Below are positions 27,006-34,776 of a DNA stretch of 64,000 nt, one piece after another. A program made the position numbers and the translations under genes. This stretch comes from G963662675 sp963676845 (lineage in GTDB: Bacteria; Bacteroidota; Bacteroidia; Bacteroidales; Prolixibacteraceae), in NCBI GenBank assembly GCA_963676845.2, contig CAXXKK010000027.1:1-64000 (forward strand), written 5' to 3'. A model generated the notes under the pieces. The model made no database searches and was not told the DNA's origin. It saw only the letters and a program-made list of their open reading frames with translations. Each line of letters begins with the position of its first letter. The first letter of the stretch is position 1.

Positions 27006-28046
27006 ATGCAAAAGATGAACATAGATAAATTACTACGCAAAAATATAGCCGCATTAAAAGCATACTCATCAGCTCGCGATGAATACACAGGTATAGCAGA
27101 AATATATCTAGATGCAAACGAGAATCCCTACAATGCACCATACAATCGTTATCCAGATCCACTTCAGTGGGAACTGAAAAAGAAAATTTCAGCAGTAAAA
27201 AACATTGCACCTGAAAATATCTTTTTAGGGAATGGAAGTGATGAGCCTATTGACATTATCTTCCGTGCTTTCTGTGAACCCGGAATCGATAATGTAGTCT
27301 CTATCAATCCGACTTATGGCATGTACCAGGTTGCAGCCGACATCAACAATGTAGAAGTAAAAAAGGTAAAGCTTGATGAAAACTATGATTTTAAAGCTCA
27401 GAATTTACTTGATGCTGCCAATCAAAATACAAAAGCCGTTTTCCTTTGCTCCCCCAACAACCCAACTGGGAACCTGTTAAACTCATCCGAAATTGAAAAA
27501 TTATTGAATACATTTCAGGGGATCGTGGTTGTTGATGAAGCTTATATTGACTTTGCTCCCGAAAGCAGCCTGCTGCCAAAACTCGACAAACATTCAAATT
27601 TAATTGTCTTACAAACATTCTCGAAAGCCTGGGGGATGGCTGGCATTCGTCTTGGGATGGCTTTTGCACAAACTGAAATTATCAGCATTTTCAATAAAAT
27701 AAAATACCCATACAATATCAACATGCTTACCCAGCAAAAAGCAATGGATCTGATAGAAAAAATCCAGGATAAGGATGAATGGGTGGATGTAATTTTAGCT
27801 GAACGTAAAAAACTGGTCGAAGAAATCCTAAAATTGCCATTCGTACAGAAAGTTTACCCTACAGATGCTAACTTTATACTCGTTAAGATGCATGATGCCC
27901 GAGGTATCTATGAATATCTGACTGAAAACAAAATTATTGTCAGAGACCGTTCTAAAGTAACACTTTGTGAAGAAAGCCTTCGAATTACGGTTGGCTCTCC
28001 CGAAGAAAACGAAAGACTATTGGAACAACTAAAGGAATTGATTTAA
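27006..28046 (+). CDS. hisC: Histidinol-phosphate aminotransferase
   Basis: PLP-dependent fold-type I transaminase that converts imidazole-acetol phosphate to histidinol phosphate. 346 residues. Seen: YLDANENPYNAPYNRYPDP, FLGNGSDEPIDIIFRAFCEP, CSPNNPTGN, VVDEAYIDFAPES, the Schiff-base Lys in TFSKAWGMAGIRLG, and RDRSKVTLCEESLRITVG. The ATG at 27015 (MNIDKLLRK) is an alternative start. Confidence 0.95.
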   Translation: MQKMNIDKLLRKNIAALKAYSSARDEYTGIAEIYLDANENPYNAPYNRYPDPLQWELKKKISAVKNIAPENIFLGNGSDEPIDIIFRAFCEPGIDNVVSINPTYGMYQVAADINNVEVKKVKLDENYDFKAQNLLDAANQNTKAVFLCSPNNPTGNLLNSSEIEKLLNTFQGIVVVDEAYIDFAPESSLLPKLDKHSNLIVLQTFSKAWGMAGIRLGMAFAQTEIISIFNKIKYPYNINMLTQQKAMDLIEKIQDKDEWVDVILAERKKLVEEILKLPFVQKVYPTDANFILVKMHDARGIYEYLTENKIIVRDRSKVTLCEESLRITVGSPEENERLLEQLKELI

Positions 28047-28104
28047 AAACATTGAATATTAAATACTCAATATTGAATATCCAATACTGAAAATTTTAGA
28101 CTAT
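28047..28104. repeat. AATATTGAATAT-type spacer repeat (hisC-hisB)
   Basis: Low-complexity words with the common pattern TTGAATATT / TCAATATTGAATAT, giving self-complementary TTCAATATTGAA-like stretches. It differs in sequence from the other his-operon spacers. No coding capacity. Confidence 0.45.
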
Positions 28105-29229
28105 ATGAAAAAGGCACTTTTCATCGATCGAGACGGGACACTGGTAATTGAACCACCAGTTGATTATCAATTGGATTCGCTGGAAAAACTGGAGTTTATC
28201 CCCGGAGTATTCCGAAACATGCATTTTATTGCCAAGAATCTGAATTACGAATTGGTTATTGTAACCAATCAGGATGGTTTGGGTACAGACTCTTTCCCCG
28301 AAGATACATTCTGGCCTGCACAAAACAAGATGCTTCAGGCTTTTGAAAATGAAGGTGTCATTTTTGATGATATTTTAGTTGACCGAAGTTTTCCGGAAGA
28401 TAATGCTCCAACCCGAAAACCAAGAACAGGAATGATGGGAAAATACATGGATGGTAGCTATGATTTAGAAAATAGCTTTGTGATCGGTGATCGTTTAACA
28501 GATATAGAGCTGGCAAAAAATCTGAGAACAAAGGCAATTCTTTTTAATGATGGCTCATTACAAGAAGAGCTGAAAAAGAAAGGACTTCAAGAAGTCTGTG
28601 TTCTCATCACAAACAACTGGGACGATATTTATGCTACAGTAGCTGCTCCTGAGCGAACTGCTGTTGTTGTGCGCAATACAAAAGAAACTAAGATTAAAAT
28701 AGAGCTGAACCTTGACGGATCTGGGAAAGGAAATATCAGCACCGGACTGGGTTTCTTCGATCATATGCTGGATCAGATTGCACGTCACTCAGGAGTTGAT
28801 TTGGCCATTCAGGTTGATGGAGACCTTGAGGTGGATGAACACCATACTATTGAAGATACCGGCTTGGCTCTTGGCGAAGCGTTCAAACTGGCTCTTGGTG
28901 ACAAACGTGGTGTTGAACGCTATGGTTATGCTCTGCCAATGGATGATTGTCTGGCTCAGGCTGTGATTGATTTTGGAGGTCGCCCATGGTTAATCTGGGA
29001 TGCCGATTTCAAACGTGAAAAAGTAGGCGACATGCCAACCGAAATGTTCTTCCACTTTTTCAAATCGTTTTCAGACACATCATTGTCAAACCTCAACATT
29101 AAAGCTGAAGGAGATAATGAGCATCATAAAATTGAAGGGATTTTCAAAGCTCTGGCCAGAGCATTAAAAATGGCAATTAAGAAAGATGTATTCAATTTTG
29201 AACTCCCATCAACAAAGGGAGCATTATAA
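28105..29229 (+). CDS. hisB: Bifunctional histidinol-phosphatase / imidazoleglycerol-phosphate dehydratase
   Basis: 374 residues, two fused domains. N-terminal HAD phosphatase (about 1-165): DRDGTLVIEPP, VTNQDGLG, and FVIGDRLTDIELA. C-terminal dehydratase (about 180-374): GLGFFDHMLDQIARHS, EVDEHHTIEDTGLALGEA and the later GDNEHHKIEG metal sites. It catalyses steps seven and nine of histidine synthesis. Same fusion as in E. coli. Both halves look intact. Confidence 0.96.
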   Translation: MKKALFIDRDGTLVIEPPVDYQLDSLEKLEFIPGVFRNMHFIAKNLNYELVIVTNQDGLGTDSFPEDTFWPAQNKMLQAFENEGVIFDDILVDRSFPEDNAPTRKPRTGMMGKYMDGSYDLENSFVIGDRLTDIELAKNLRTKAILFNDGSLQEELKKKGLQEVCVLITNNWDDIYATVAAPERTAVVVRNTKETKIKIELNLDGSGKGNISTGLGFFDHMLDQIARHSGVDLAIQVDGDLEVDEHHTIEDTGLALGEAFKLALGDKRGVERYGYALPMDDCLAQAVIDFGGRPWLIWDADFKREKVGDMPTEMFFHFFKSFSDTSLSNLNIKAEGDNEHHKIEGIFKALARALKMAIKKDVFNFELPSTKGAL

Positions 29230-29242
29230 ATAAGTATAAAAA

Positions 29243-29289
29243 TTAACTCTGAGGACTCTGCAGAAAAACTCTGCAACCTCTGTGGTTAA
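29243..29289. repeat. CTCTGCAACCTCTGTGGTTAA-type repeat (hisB-purU)
   Basis: TTAACTCTGAGGACTCTGC followed by CTCTGCAACCTCTGTGGTTAA forms an imperfect inverted repeat. Very similar spacers are, to my knowledge, scattered through many bacterial genomes. It lies inside the his transcript. Confidence 0.55.
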
Positions 29290-29300
29290 AACTATATAAT

Positions 29301-30185
29301 ATGAAAAGCATTAAACCTTTACGCGAAAAAAAGAATACAGCGATTCTTTTAATACACTGCCCCGACAAACAGGGAATATTGGCAACAGTAACCGAGTTTC
29401 TAAATAAGAATAACGGGAACATTCTTAACCTTGATCAATACGTAAACAGAGTTGATAAGATTTTTTACATGCGTGTAGAATGGGAACTAGAAGGTTTTGC
29501 TATTCCTGCTGAAAAAATAGGAGAATACTTTAATACGCTCATTGCTGCGAAACTCGATATGTCATGGAAATTATACTTCTCTGAAATGGTTCCTCGCATG
29601 GCAATTTTTGTATCAAAGATGTCACATTGTCTCTTTGATATTCTTGCAAGATATACAGCAGGTGAATGGGATGTTGAGATTCCTGTTATTGTTAGTAATC
29701 ATGAAACCATGAGGCCTGTTGCCGAAAGGTTTGGAATAGAATTTCATTATTTCCCTGTAAATGCTCAGAATAAAGAAGAGCAGGAAGCTGCAGAACTGGA
29801 ACTCATGAAAAAATTCAATATTGATTTTATCGTTTTGGCCAGGTATATGCAAATTCTTTCGAAAGATTTTGTGTCTCACTATCCCAATAAGATCATCAAT
29901 ATTCATCACTCATTCCTGCCTGCATTTGCCGGAGCCAAACCTTACCATGCAGCCCATGAAAGAGGTGTAAAATTAATCGGTGCTACCAGTCACTATGTTA
30001 CCAGTGATCTGGATGCAGGTCCAATCATCGAACAGGGCGTAACGCAGTGCAGTCATGTCGATACGGTAAAAAGTCTTATACGTAAAGGACGCGATTTGGA
30101 AAAAATCGTTCTTTCTAACGCCGTTTTCAAACACTTGCAACGCAAAGTGCTTGTTTACAGGAATAGAACAGTGGTATTCAATTAA
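29301..30185 (+). CDS. purU: Formyltetrahydrofolate deformylase
   Basis: Hydrolyses 10-formyl-THF to formate and THF, balancing the one-carbon pool and feeding PurT. 294 residues. An N-terminal ACT domain (about 15-90, LLIHCPDKQGILATVTEFL) and a formyl-transferase domain with FIVLARYMQILSKDFV, the catalytic stretch NIHHSFLPAFAGAKPYHAA and GATSHYVTSDLDAGPIIEQ. It is inserted in the his operon between hisB and hisH. A metabolic link is plausible because histidine synthesis releases AICAR, whose recycling consumes 10-formyl-THF; this is inference. Confidence 0.94.
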   Translation: MKSIKPLREKKNTAILLIHCPDKQGILATVTEFLNKNNGNILNLDQYVNRVDKIFYMRVEWELEGFAIPAEKIGEYFNTLIAAKLDMSWKLYFSEMVPRMAIFVSKMSHCLFDILARYTAGEWDVEIPVIVSNHETMRPVAERFGIEFHYFPVNAQNKEEQEAAELELMKKFNIDFIVLARYMQILSKDFVSHYPNKIINIHHSFLPAFAGAKPYHAAHERGVKLIGATSHYVTSDLDAGPIIEQGVTQCSHVDTVKSLIRKGRDLEKIVLSNAVFKHLQRKVLVYRNRTVVFN

Positions 30186-30240
30186 CACAAAATCCATAAG
30201 TTCATTACTTCATAGGTACATAAGTAAAAAATCATGAGTT

Positions 30241-30594
30241 ATGAAAACATATCGTGAATTTATAGCATGGCAAAAAGCAATGCATTTTGTAACAGAAATT
30301 TACAAAATCACTCAAACTTTCCCTAAGGAAGAACTTTATGGAATTACATCTCAAATAAGAAGATCTGCAGTTTCTATTCCTTCAAATTTTGCTGAAGGAT
30401 TTGGTAGGAACGGAAATAATGAATTTTTAAGATTTATACGAATAGCGATTGGCTCACTATATGAATGCCAGACACAACTGGAAGTTTCGTCCAATATTGA
30501 GTATCTAAGCAAAGAGTCATTTGAAGAACTCTATCATAAAACAAAAGAGATAGAAGCACTATTAAGAGGTTTAGAGAAAAAACTAAAAGCATAA
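30241..30594 (+). CDS. Four-helix-bundle protein (S23/23S rRNA-intervening-sequence family)
   Basis: 117 residues, four predicted helices. The family pattern is clear: FIAWQKAMHFVTEIYKIT, then LYGITSQIRRSAVSIPSNFA, EGFGRNGNNEFLRFIRIAIG and SLYECQTQLEVSSNIEYLS. Members were first seen in 23S rRNA intervening sequences of Leptospira and are widespread as single genes in Bacteroidetes; one branch (Avd) serves diversity-generating retroelements. No reverse transcriptase or rRNA is nearby. Here it interrupts the his operon and is bounded by TCATGA/TACATAAGT-type repeats. Function unknown. Confidence 0.88.
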   Translation: MKTYREFIAWQKAMHFVTEIYKITQTFPKEELYGITSQIRRSAVSIPSNFAEGFGRNGNNEFLRFIRIAIGSLYECQTQLEVSSNIEYLSKESFEELYHKTKEIEALLRGLEKKLKA

Positions 30595-30640
30595 ATACGA
30601 ACGGAGTACTTATGTACTCATGAACTCATGAACTTATGAA
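30595..30640. repeat. TACTTATGTACTCATGAACT repeat before hisH
   Basis: Tandem-like words GTACTTATGTACTCATGAAC, TCATGAACTTATGAAC. The hisH ATG at 30636 is the last ATG of the repeat. Similar words occur before the S23-like gene (30195-30240), before hisA (31240-31305) and near the IMPase gene (50613-50750). Confidence 0.55.
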
Positions 30641-31235
30641 CTTAGTAATAATCAAATACAACGCCGGAAACATAGAGTCAGTTAATAATGCACTGGAACG
30701 TTTAGGCGTGAAAGCTGAAATTACCAGTGATCACGAAAAGATTAAGACTGCCGACAAGGTAATCTTTCCGGGAGTTGGTGAGGCCAGTACAACTATGGCC
30801 TACCTGAAAAAGGAAGGACTTGATAAACTTATACCTTCACTGACTCAACCCGTATTAGGAATTTGCCTTGGACTTCAGCTCATGTGTAAACATTCAGAGG
30901 AAGGAGACACAGAATGTCTGGGAATATTTGATGAAGAAGTTAAACGTTTCATCCCCAAACCGGGAATGGAATTTACCACAAAAGTTCCACACATGGGATG
31001 GAATACAATTACAAATTTGAACAGTAATATATTCGATTCATCCCTCGAAGATCAGTATGTCTATTTTGTCCACTCCTATTATGCAACAGTTGGGGAGCAC
31101 ACAGCAGCAACAGGAAATTACATCAATCCATTTAGTGCAGCATTGCACAAAGACAACTTCTATGCAACCCAGTTTCACCCTGAAAAAAGCGGAACTGTAG
31201 GAGCTAGAATTTTAGAGAACTTTTTAAAAATATAA
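30636..31235 (+). CDS. hisH: Imidazole glycerol phosphate synthase, glutaminase subunit
   Basis: Class I glutamine amidotransferase that feeds ammonia to HisF. 199 residues. The nucleophile Cys is in VLGICLGLQLMC, the oxyanion/substrate part in IFPGVGEASTTMAYL, and the His-Glu pair in YATQFHPEKSG. All catalytic residues are present. The start codon lies within the preceding repeat. Confidence 0.95.
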   Translation: MNLVIIKYNAGNIESVNNALERLGVKAEITSDHEKIKTADKVIFPGVGEASTTMAYLKKEGLDKLIPSLTQPVLGICLGLQLMCKHSEEGDTECLGIFDEEVKRFIPKPGMEFTTKVPHMGWNTITNLNSNIFDSSLEDQYVYFVHSYYATVGEHTAATGNYINPFSAALHKDNFYATQFHPEKSGTVGARILENFLKI

Positions 31236-31301
31236 AAGTACATGAGTGCATAAGTACATTGGTACAAAGGAAGCACTCACGAACTTATGAACCTTGAACT
31301 T
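31236..31301. repeat. TACATAAGTACATTGGTAC / GAACTTATGAAC spacer (hisH-hisA)
   Basis: AAGTACATGAGTGCATAAGTACATTGGTAC followed by CTCACGAACTTATGAACCTTGAACTTATGAAC, related to the repeat before hisH. Either ATG (31287 or 31302) in this repeat can start hisA. Confidence 0.5.
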
Positions 31302-32042
31302 ATGAACGCTGTAGAAAAAATATCCATCATTCCCGCCATCGACATGATTGACGCCAAATGCGTGCGCCTGTCACAGGGAGATTATAACCAAAAAACCGTG
31401 TATAATGAAAACCCGGTTGAGGTCGCCAAAATGTTTGAAGATGCAGGAATAACACGTCTTCATTTAGTTGATCTGGATGGAGCAAAAGCAAAACACATTG
31501 TCAATTACAAAGTATTGGATCAGATTGCTCACAAAACAAATTTGGTGATTGACTTTGGTGGCGGATTAAAAAGTGACGAAGACCTGCGCATTGCATTTGA
31601 ATGTGGAGCACAAATGGTCACCGGAGGAAGTATTGCCGTGAAGGATCGGGAAACATTTCTGCACTGGATTGAAAAATACGGAGCTGAGAAAATCATTTTG
31701 GGAGCTGATGCAAAAGATAAAATGATTGCTGTAAGCGGCTGGCAAGAAGTATCGGAACTGCCGATCCTTGAATTCATCGAAAGCTATACAAAGGCAGGAA
31801 TCCAGAAAGTAATTTCAACAGATATTGCCCGCGATGGAATGCTAACAGGACCAAGCATCGACCTTTATAAAGAAATCATGGAACAATTCCCAAGCATGGA
31901 ATTAATTGCCAGTGGAGGAATAGCAAGCATGAAAGATATACATGAACTAAACGAAATGGGGATTCCCGGCGTAATAACCGGAAAGGCAATCTATGAAGAT
32001 AAGATCAGCCTAGATGAAATCTCTCGTTTTATTATCTCATAA
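31302..32042 (+). CDS. hisA: Phosphoribosylformimino-AICAR ribotide isomerase
   Basis: Amadori isomerase of the histidine pathway, a TIM barrel with duplicated halves. 246 residues from 31302, 251 if the ATG at 31287 is used. Seen: ISIIPAIDMIDAKCVRLSQG with the first catalytic Asp, DFGGGLKSDEDL, VSTDIARDGMLTGPS-like second half (ISTDIARDGMLTGP) with the second Asp, and LIASGGIASMKD. Intact. Confidence 0.94.
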   Translation: MNAVEKISIIPAIDMIDAKCVRLSQGDYNQKTVYNENPVEVAKMFEDAGITRLHLVDLDGAKAKHIVNYKVLDQIAHKTNLVIDFGGGLKSDEDLRIAFECGAQMVTGGSIAVKDRETFLHWIEKYGAEKIILGADAKDKMIAVSGWQEVSELPILEFIESYTKAGIQKVISTDIARDGMLTGPSIDLYKEIMEQFPSMELIASGGIASMKDIHELNEMGIPGVITGKAIYEDKISLDEISRFIIS

Positions 32043-32070
32043 CTCGCAACTCAAAACCCGTAACTCGAAG
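32043..32070. repeat. CGCAACTC/CGTAACTCG spacer (hisA-hisF)
   Basis: AACTCGCAACTCAAAACCCGTAACTCG is a third kind of word repeat within the operon. It separates the hisA stop from the hisF ATG. Confidence 0.45.
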
Positions 32071-32826
32071 ATGTTAGCAAAACGAATTATACCATGCCTC
32101 GATATTAAAGACGGTCAGACCGTGAAAGGCATCAACTTTGTCAATATTCAAAATGTAGGTGATCCGGTAGAACTGGGCGCCATGTATGCAGAACAGGGAG
32201 CTGACGAACTGGTTTTCCTGGATATTACGGCAACCCATGAAGGTCGCAAAACATTCGTGGAACTGGTAAAACGTATTGCCCGCGAATTAAACATTCCGTT
32301 TACCGTAGGTGGCGGCATTAGCGAATTGAAAGATGCCGAAGCTCTACTTAGTGCCGGAGCCGATAAAATCAGCATCAACTCATCAGCCGTTCGCAATCCC
32401 CAGTTAATTGATGACCTGGCACTCAACTTCGGAACACAGTTCGTGGTTGTTGCCATCGATGCAAAAAACTACGACGGACACTGGACTGTTACCGTAAATG
32501 GTGGTCGCATTCCTACCGACAAAGAATTATTCAGCTGGGCAAAAGAAGCTGAAGATCGTGGAGCTGGTGAAATTCTTTTTACCTCCATGGATCACGATGG
32601 AACAAAAGCCGGTTTTGCAAATAAAGAATTGGCAAAAATGGCCGACATGCTTAAAATTCCAATTATCGCCTCCGGCGGAGCAGGAAATATGGATCATTTT
32701 GTAGACGTATTCACAGAAGGAAAGGCTGATGCAGGTTTGGCAGCAAGTATCTTTCATTATAAAGAAATTGCCATACCTGATTTAAAAAACTATTTACATA
32801 AAAAAGATATTCCTATCAGGTTATAA
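32071..32826 (+). CDS. hisF: Imidazole glycerol phosphate synthase, cyclase subunit
   Basis: Partner of HisH; makes imidazole glycerol phosphate and AICAR. 251 residues from the ATG at 32071, the normal length. The frame is open 57 nt further back over the spacer repeat, but MLAKRIIPCLDIKDGQTVKG is the standard N-terminus. Catalytic Asp in CLDIKDG and in TSMDHDGTKAGF; phosphate loops FTVGGGI and IASGGAG. Intact. Confidence 0.95.
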   Translation: MLAKRIIPCLDIKDGQTVKGINFVNIQNVGDPVELGAMYAEQGADELVFLDITATHEGRKTFVELVKRIARELNIPFTVGGGISELKDAEALLSAGADKISINSSAVRNPQLIDDLALNFGTQFVVVAIDAKNYDGHWTVTVNGGRIPTDKELFSWAKEAEDRGAGEILFTSMDHDGTKAGFANKELAKMADMLKIPIIASGGAGNMDHFVDVFTEGKADAGLAASIFHYKEIAIPDLKNYLHKKDIPIRL

Positions 32827-32865
32827 TTGTATATTTAATATAAATATTCAATAAAAAGTTATACT

Positions 32866-34029
32866 ATGAGATCATTTTATTTATTCGTAGTTTTTTTATT
32901 AATCGGTGTCTTTTCAGTTTCAGCACAACCCAACATCGATGACATATTATTAAGTGACATTCCTAATTGTGAGAACGTTGCCTACAATTCGACCCAATTA
33001 ATTGACAAATACTTCAACGAACAAGCTTTCGATTCATTAAGCTTTGTGCTAAACAAATGGGAAGAATATTGTGGAGAAACAGAACCATTGCTTCGGACTA
33101 AGATTCTAAATTCTATTCAAACGAATAATTTTTCAGAAACAAAGTATCCTGGTGATTTAATGGAAATGATTTTCCAATATACTGACAGGATTGAATATGC
33201 GAATGAAGACAATTACCACATTATTTACGAGTACAATAAAATCCTTTTGGGATATATTCCTCTAAACTCAGAATTTGACCTGCTAACAACTGTATGGGCA
33301 GAAACCCTGCTTCAGGAGAAGAACCTCACTGCTCCTGAAAAAGCTCTTTGTCTATTGTACTCCAATCAAGTTGAAGAATTCTGGAAATACTTAAAGGGCA
33401 ACGACCTCAAAGGAACTGAAATAAAACGAGTTTACGACGAAGAAGTTAGCTCCATCAAACAAATGGCAGAAGGAAATTTTGGCTTTCTAACGGGAATAAA
33501 AGTTCCAACTTCCAATCTATATGAAACCATTGGCATAAAACCTATTTTTGGCTTTCAGTTAGGAGTTAAATACAGGAAAATTCAATATGATCTTTCAATT
33601 GCCTTCCGTGCCGGAAAAGCAAAAGAACCTTATCTAGTCAAATATGCAGACGAACTATGGGAAACAGACCATTACTTCGGAGGATATATTGGTGCTGATA
33701 TTTCATATGAATTAACACGAAACAGAAAAACAGAACTGGATTTATTAACAGGAATTGCATTAGATGGCTTTGATACTGTTAAAAGTGATCCAAGCAATAA
33801 TATCTCAGGGAAATCCATCAACTCATTAAATATAAACTTTGGCCTGGGATATCGGTTCTTCGTGAAGAATAATAACTACCTGGGAATGCAGGTTAAATAC
33901 AACTTTGTAAACTACAAAAATAAGTTAGGTACCAATTTAGACGGAGACTATGTATCTGTTATCTTCTCGTACAACTTCTTTGGCAATAAATGGAAACATC
34001 AGGCATTGGATACAATGCAATTGAAATAA
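32866..34029 (+). CDS. Secreted protein with possible C-terminal beta-barrel, inside the his operon
   Basis: 387 residues, not recognised. A signal peptide is seen (SFYLFVVFLLIGVFSVSAQ). The first part (about 25-200) is mainly helical with several acidic/aromatic stretches. The second (about 210-380) has alternating strands such as IFGFQLGVKYRKIQYDLSIA, LGYRFFVKNNNYLGMQVKY and GDYVSVIFSYNFFG, which look like an outer-membrane barrel ending in an aromatic. It lies 39 nt after hisF and 6 nt before hisIE, so it must share their transcript. No link to histidine synthesis is known. Confidence 0.7.
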   Translation: MRSFYLFVVFLLIGVFSVSAQPNIDDILLSDIPNCENVAYNSTQLIDKYFNEQAFDSLSFVLNKWEEYCGETEPLLRTKILNSIQTNNFSETKYPGDLMEMIFQYTDRIEYANEDNYHIIYEYNKILLGYIPLNSEFDLLTTVWAETLLQEKNLTAPEKALCLLYSNQVEEFWKYLKGNDLKGTEIKRVYDEEVSSIKQMAEGNFGFLTGIKVPTSNLYETIGIKPIFGFQLGVKYRKIQYDLSIAFRAGKAKEPYLVKYADELWETDHYFGGYIGADISYELTRNRKTELDLLTGIALDGFDTVKSDPSNNISGKSINSLNINFGLGYRFFVKNNNYLGMQVKYNFVNYKNKLGTNLDGDYVSVIFSYNFFGNKWKHQALDTMQLK

Positions 34030-34035
34030 TAAAAT

Positions 34036-34632
34036 ATGGAAATAGATTTTGCAAAAATGAACGGCCTTGTACCGGCTGTTATTCAGGATGATAAAACAAG
34101 TAAAGTTTTAATGCTTGGTTTTATGAATGAAGAGGCATTAGAAAAGACAAAAGAACTTGGGAAGGTTACTTTTTTCAGCCGAACAAAAAACCGTCTCTGG
34201 ACAAAAGGAGAAGAAAGTGGAAACTTCTTAAATGTCGTATCTATGGCATCGGATTGTGACAATGACACGCTGCTAATTAAAGTTGACCCTGTTGGTCCGG
34301 TCTGCCACCTGGGTACTGATACTTGCTGGAATGAAACCAATGAAGAAAATCCGCTTGGATTCATCAAACATTTGCAGGATTTTATCGATAAACGCAAAGA
34401 AGAAATGCCGGAAGGTTCTTATACGACTTCTCTGTTCCAGGAAGGAACACGTAAAATCACTCAAAAGGTGGGTGAAGAAGCTGTTGAAACCATCATTGGG
34501 GCAATGGCCAACGACGATGAGAACTTCATCTATGAAGGAGCAGATTTATTATATCACCTCATCGTTTTATTAACTCACAAAGGGTATCGTATTGAAGATC
34601 TGGCACGCGAATTAATGAAGCGTCACAAATAA
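34036..34632 (+). CDS. hisI: Bifunctional phosphoribosyl-AMP cyclohydrolase / phosphoribosyl-ATP pyrophosphatase
   Basis: HisIE fusion for steps two and three of histidine synthesis. 198 residues. HisI half (about 1-105): VLMLGFMNEEALEKT, RLWTKGEESGN, and the metal/Zn residues in ASDCDNDTLLIKVDPVG and CHLGTDTCW. HisE half (about 110-198): TSLFQEGTRKITQKVGEEAV with the MazG-like acidic cluster. It closes the operon and is followed by a terminator. Confidence 0.95.
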   Translation: MEIDFAKMNGLVPAVIQDDKTSKVLMLGFMNEEALEKTKELGKVTFFSRTKNRLWTKGEESGNFLNVVSMASDCDNDTLLIKVDPVGPVCHLGTDTCWNETNEENPLGFIKHLQDFIDKRKEEMPEGSYTTSLFQEGTRKITQKVGEEAVETIIGAMANDDENFIYEGADLLYHLIVLLTHKGYRIEDLARELMKRHK

Positions 34633-34657
34633 TTTAAAAACGTTTATACAAAATACC

Positions 34658-34700
34658 AAGCGGGAATAGATCTTTTAAGAACTATTCCCGCTTCTTTTTT
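34658..34700 (+). terminator. Rho-independent terminator of the his operon
   Basis: AAGCGGGAATAG, a 12-nt loop and CTATTCCCGCTT, a perfect 12-bp stem, followed by CTTTTTT. It lies 25 nt past hisIE. Confidence 0.92.
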
Positions 34701-34743
34701 ATCATTCATTAGAACCATAAGACATTGACTTTGTTTTATTTTG

Positions 34744-34751
34744 TATTTTTG
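34744..34751 (+). promoter_or_regulatory. Bacteroidetes -7 promoter box (mtaB)
   Basis: TATTTTTG matches TAnnTTTG, 25 nt before the ATG at 34777, with AAAGGAG between them as a likely ribosome-binding site. Confidence 0.7.
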
Positions 34752-34776
34752 CACCCCTTAAAGGAGAAGAAGCAGA

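Noticed and set aside
30241..30594. Accessory (Avd) protein of a diversity-generating retroelement
   Set aside because: No reverse transcriptase, template repeat or variable gene is nearby; a generic S23-like four-helix bundle is the safer call.
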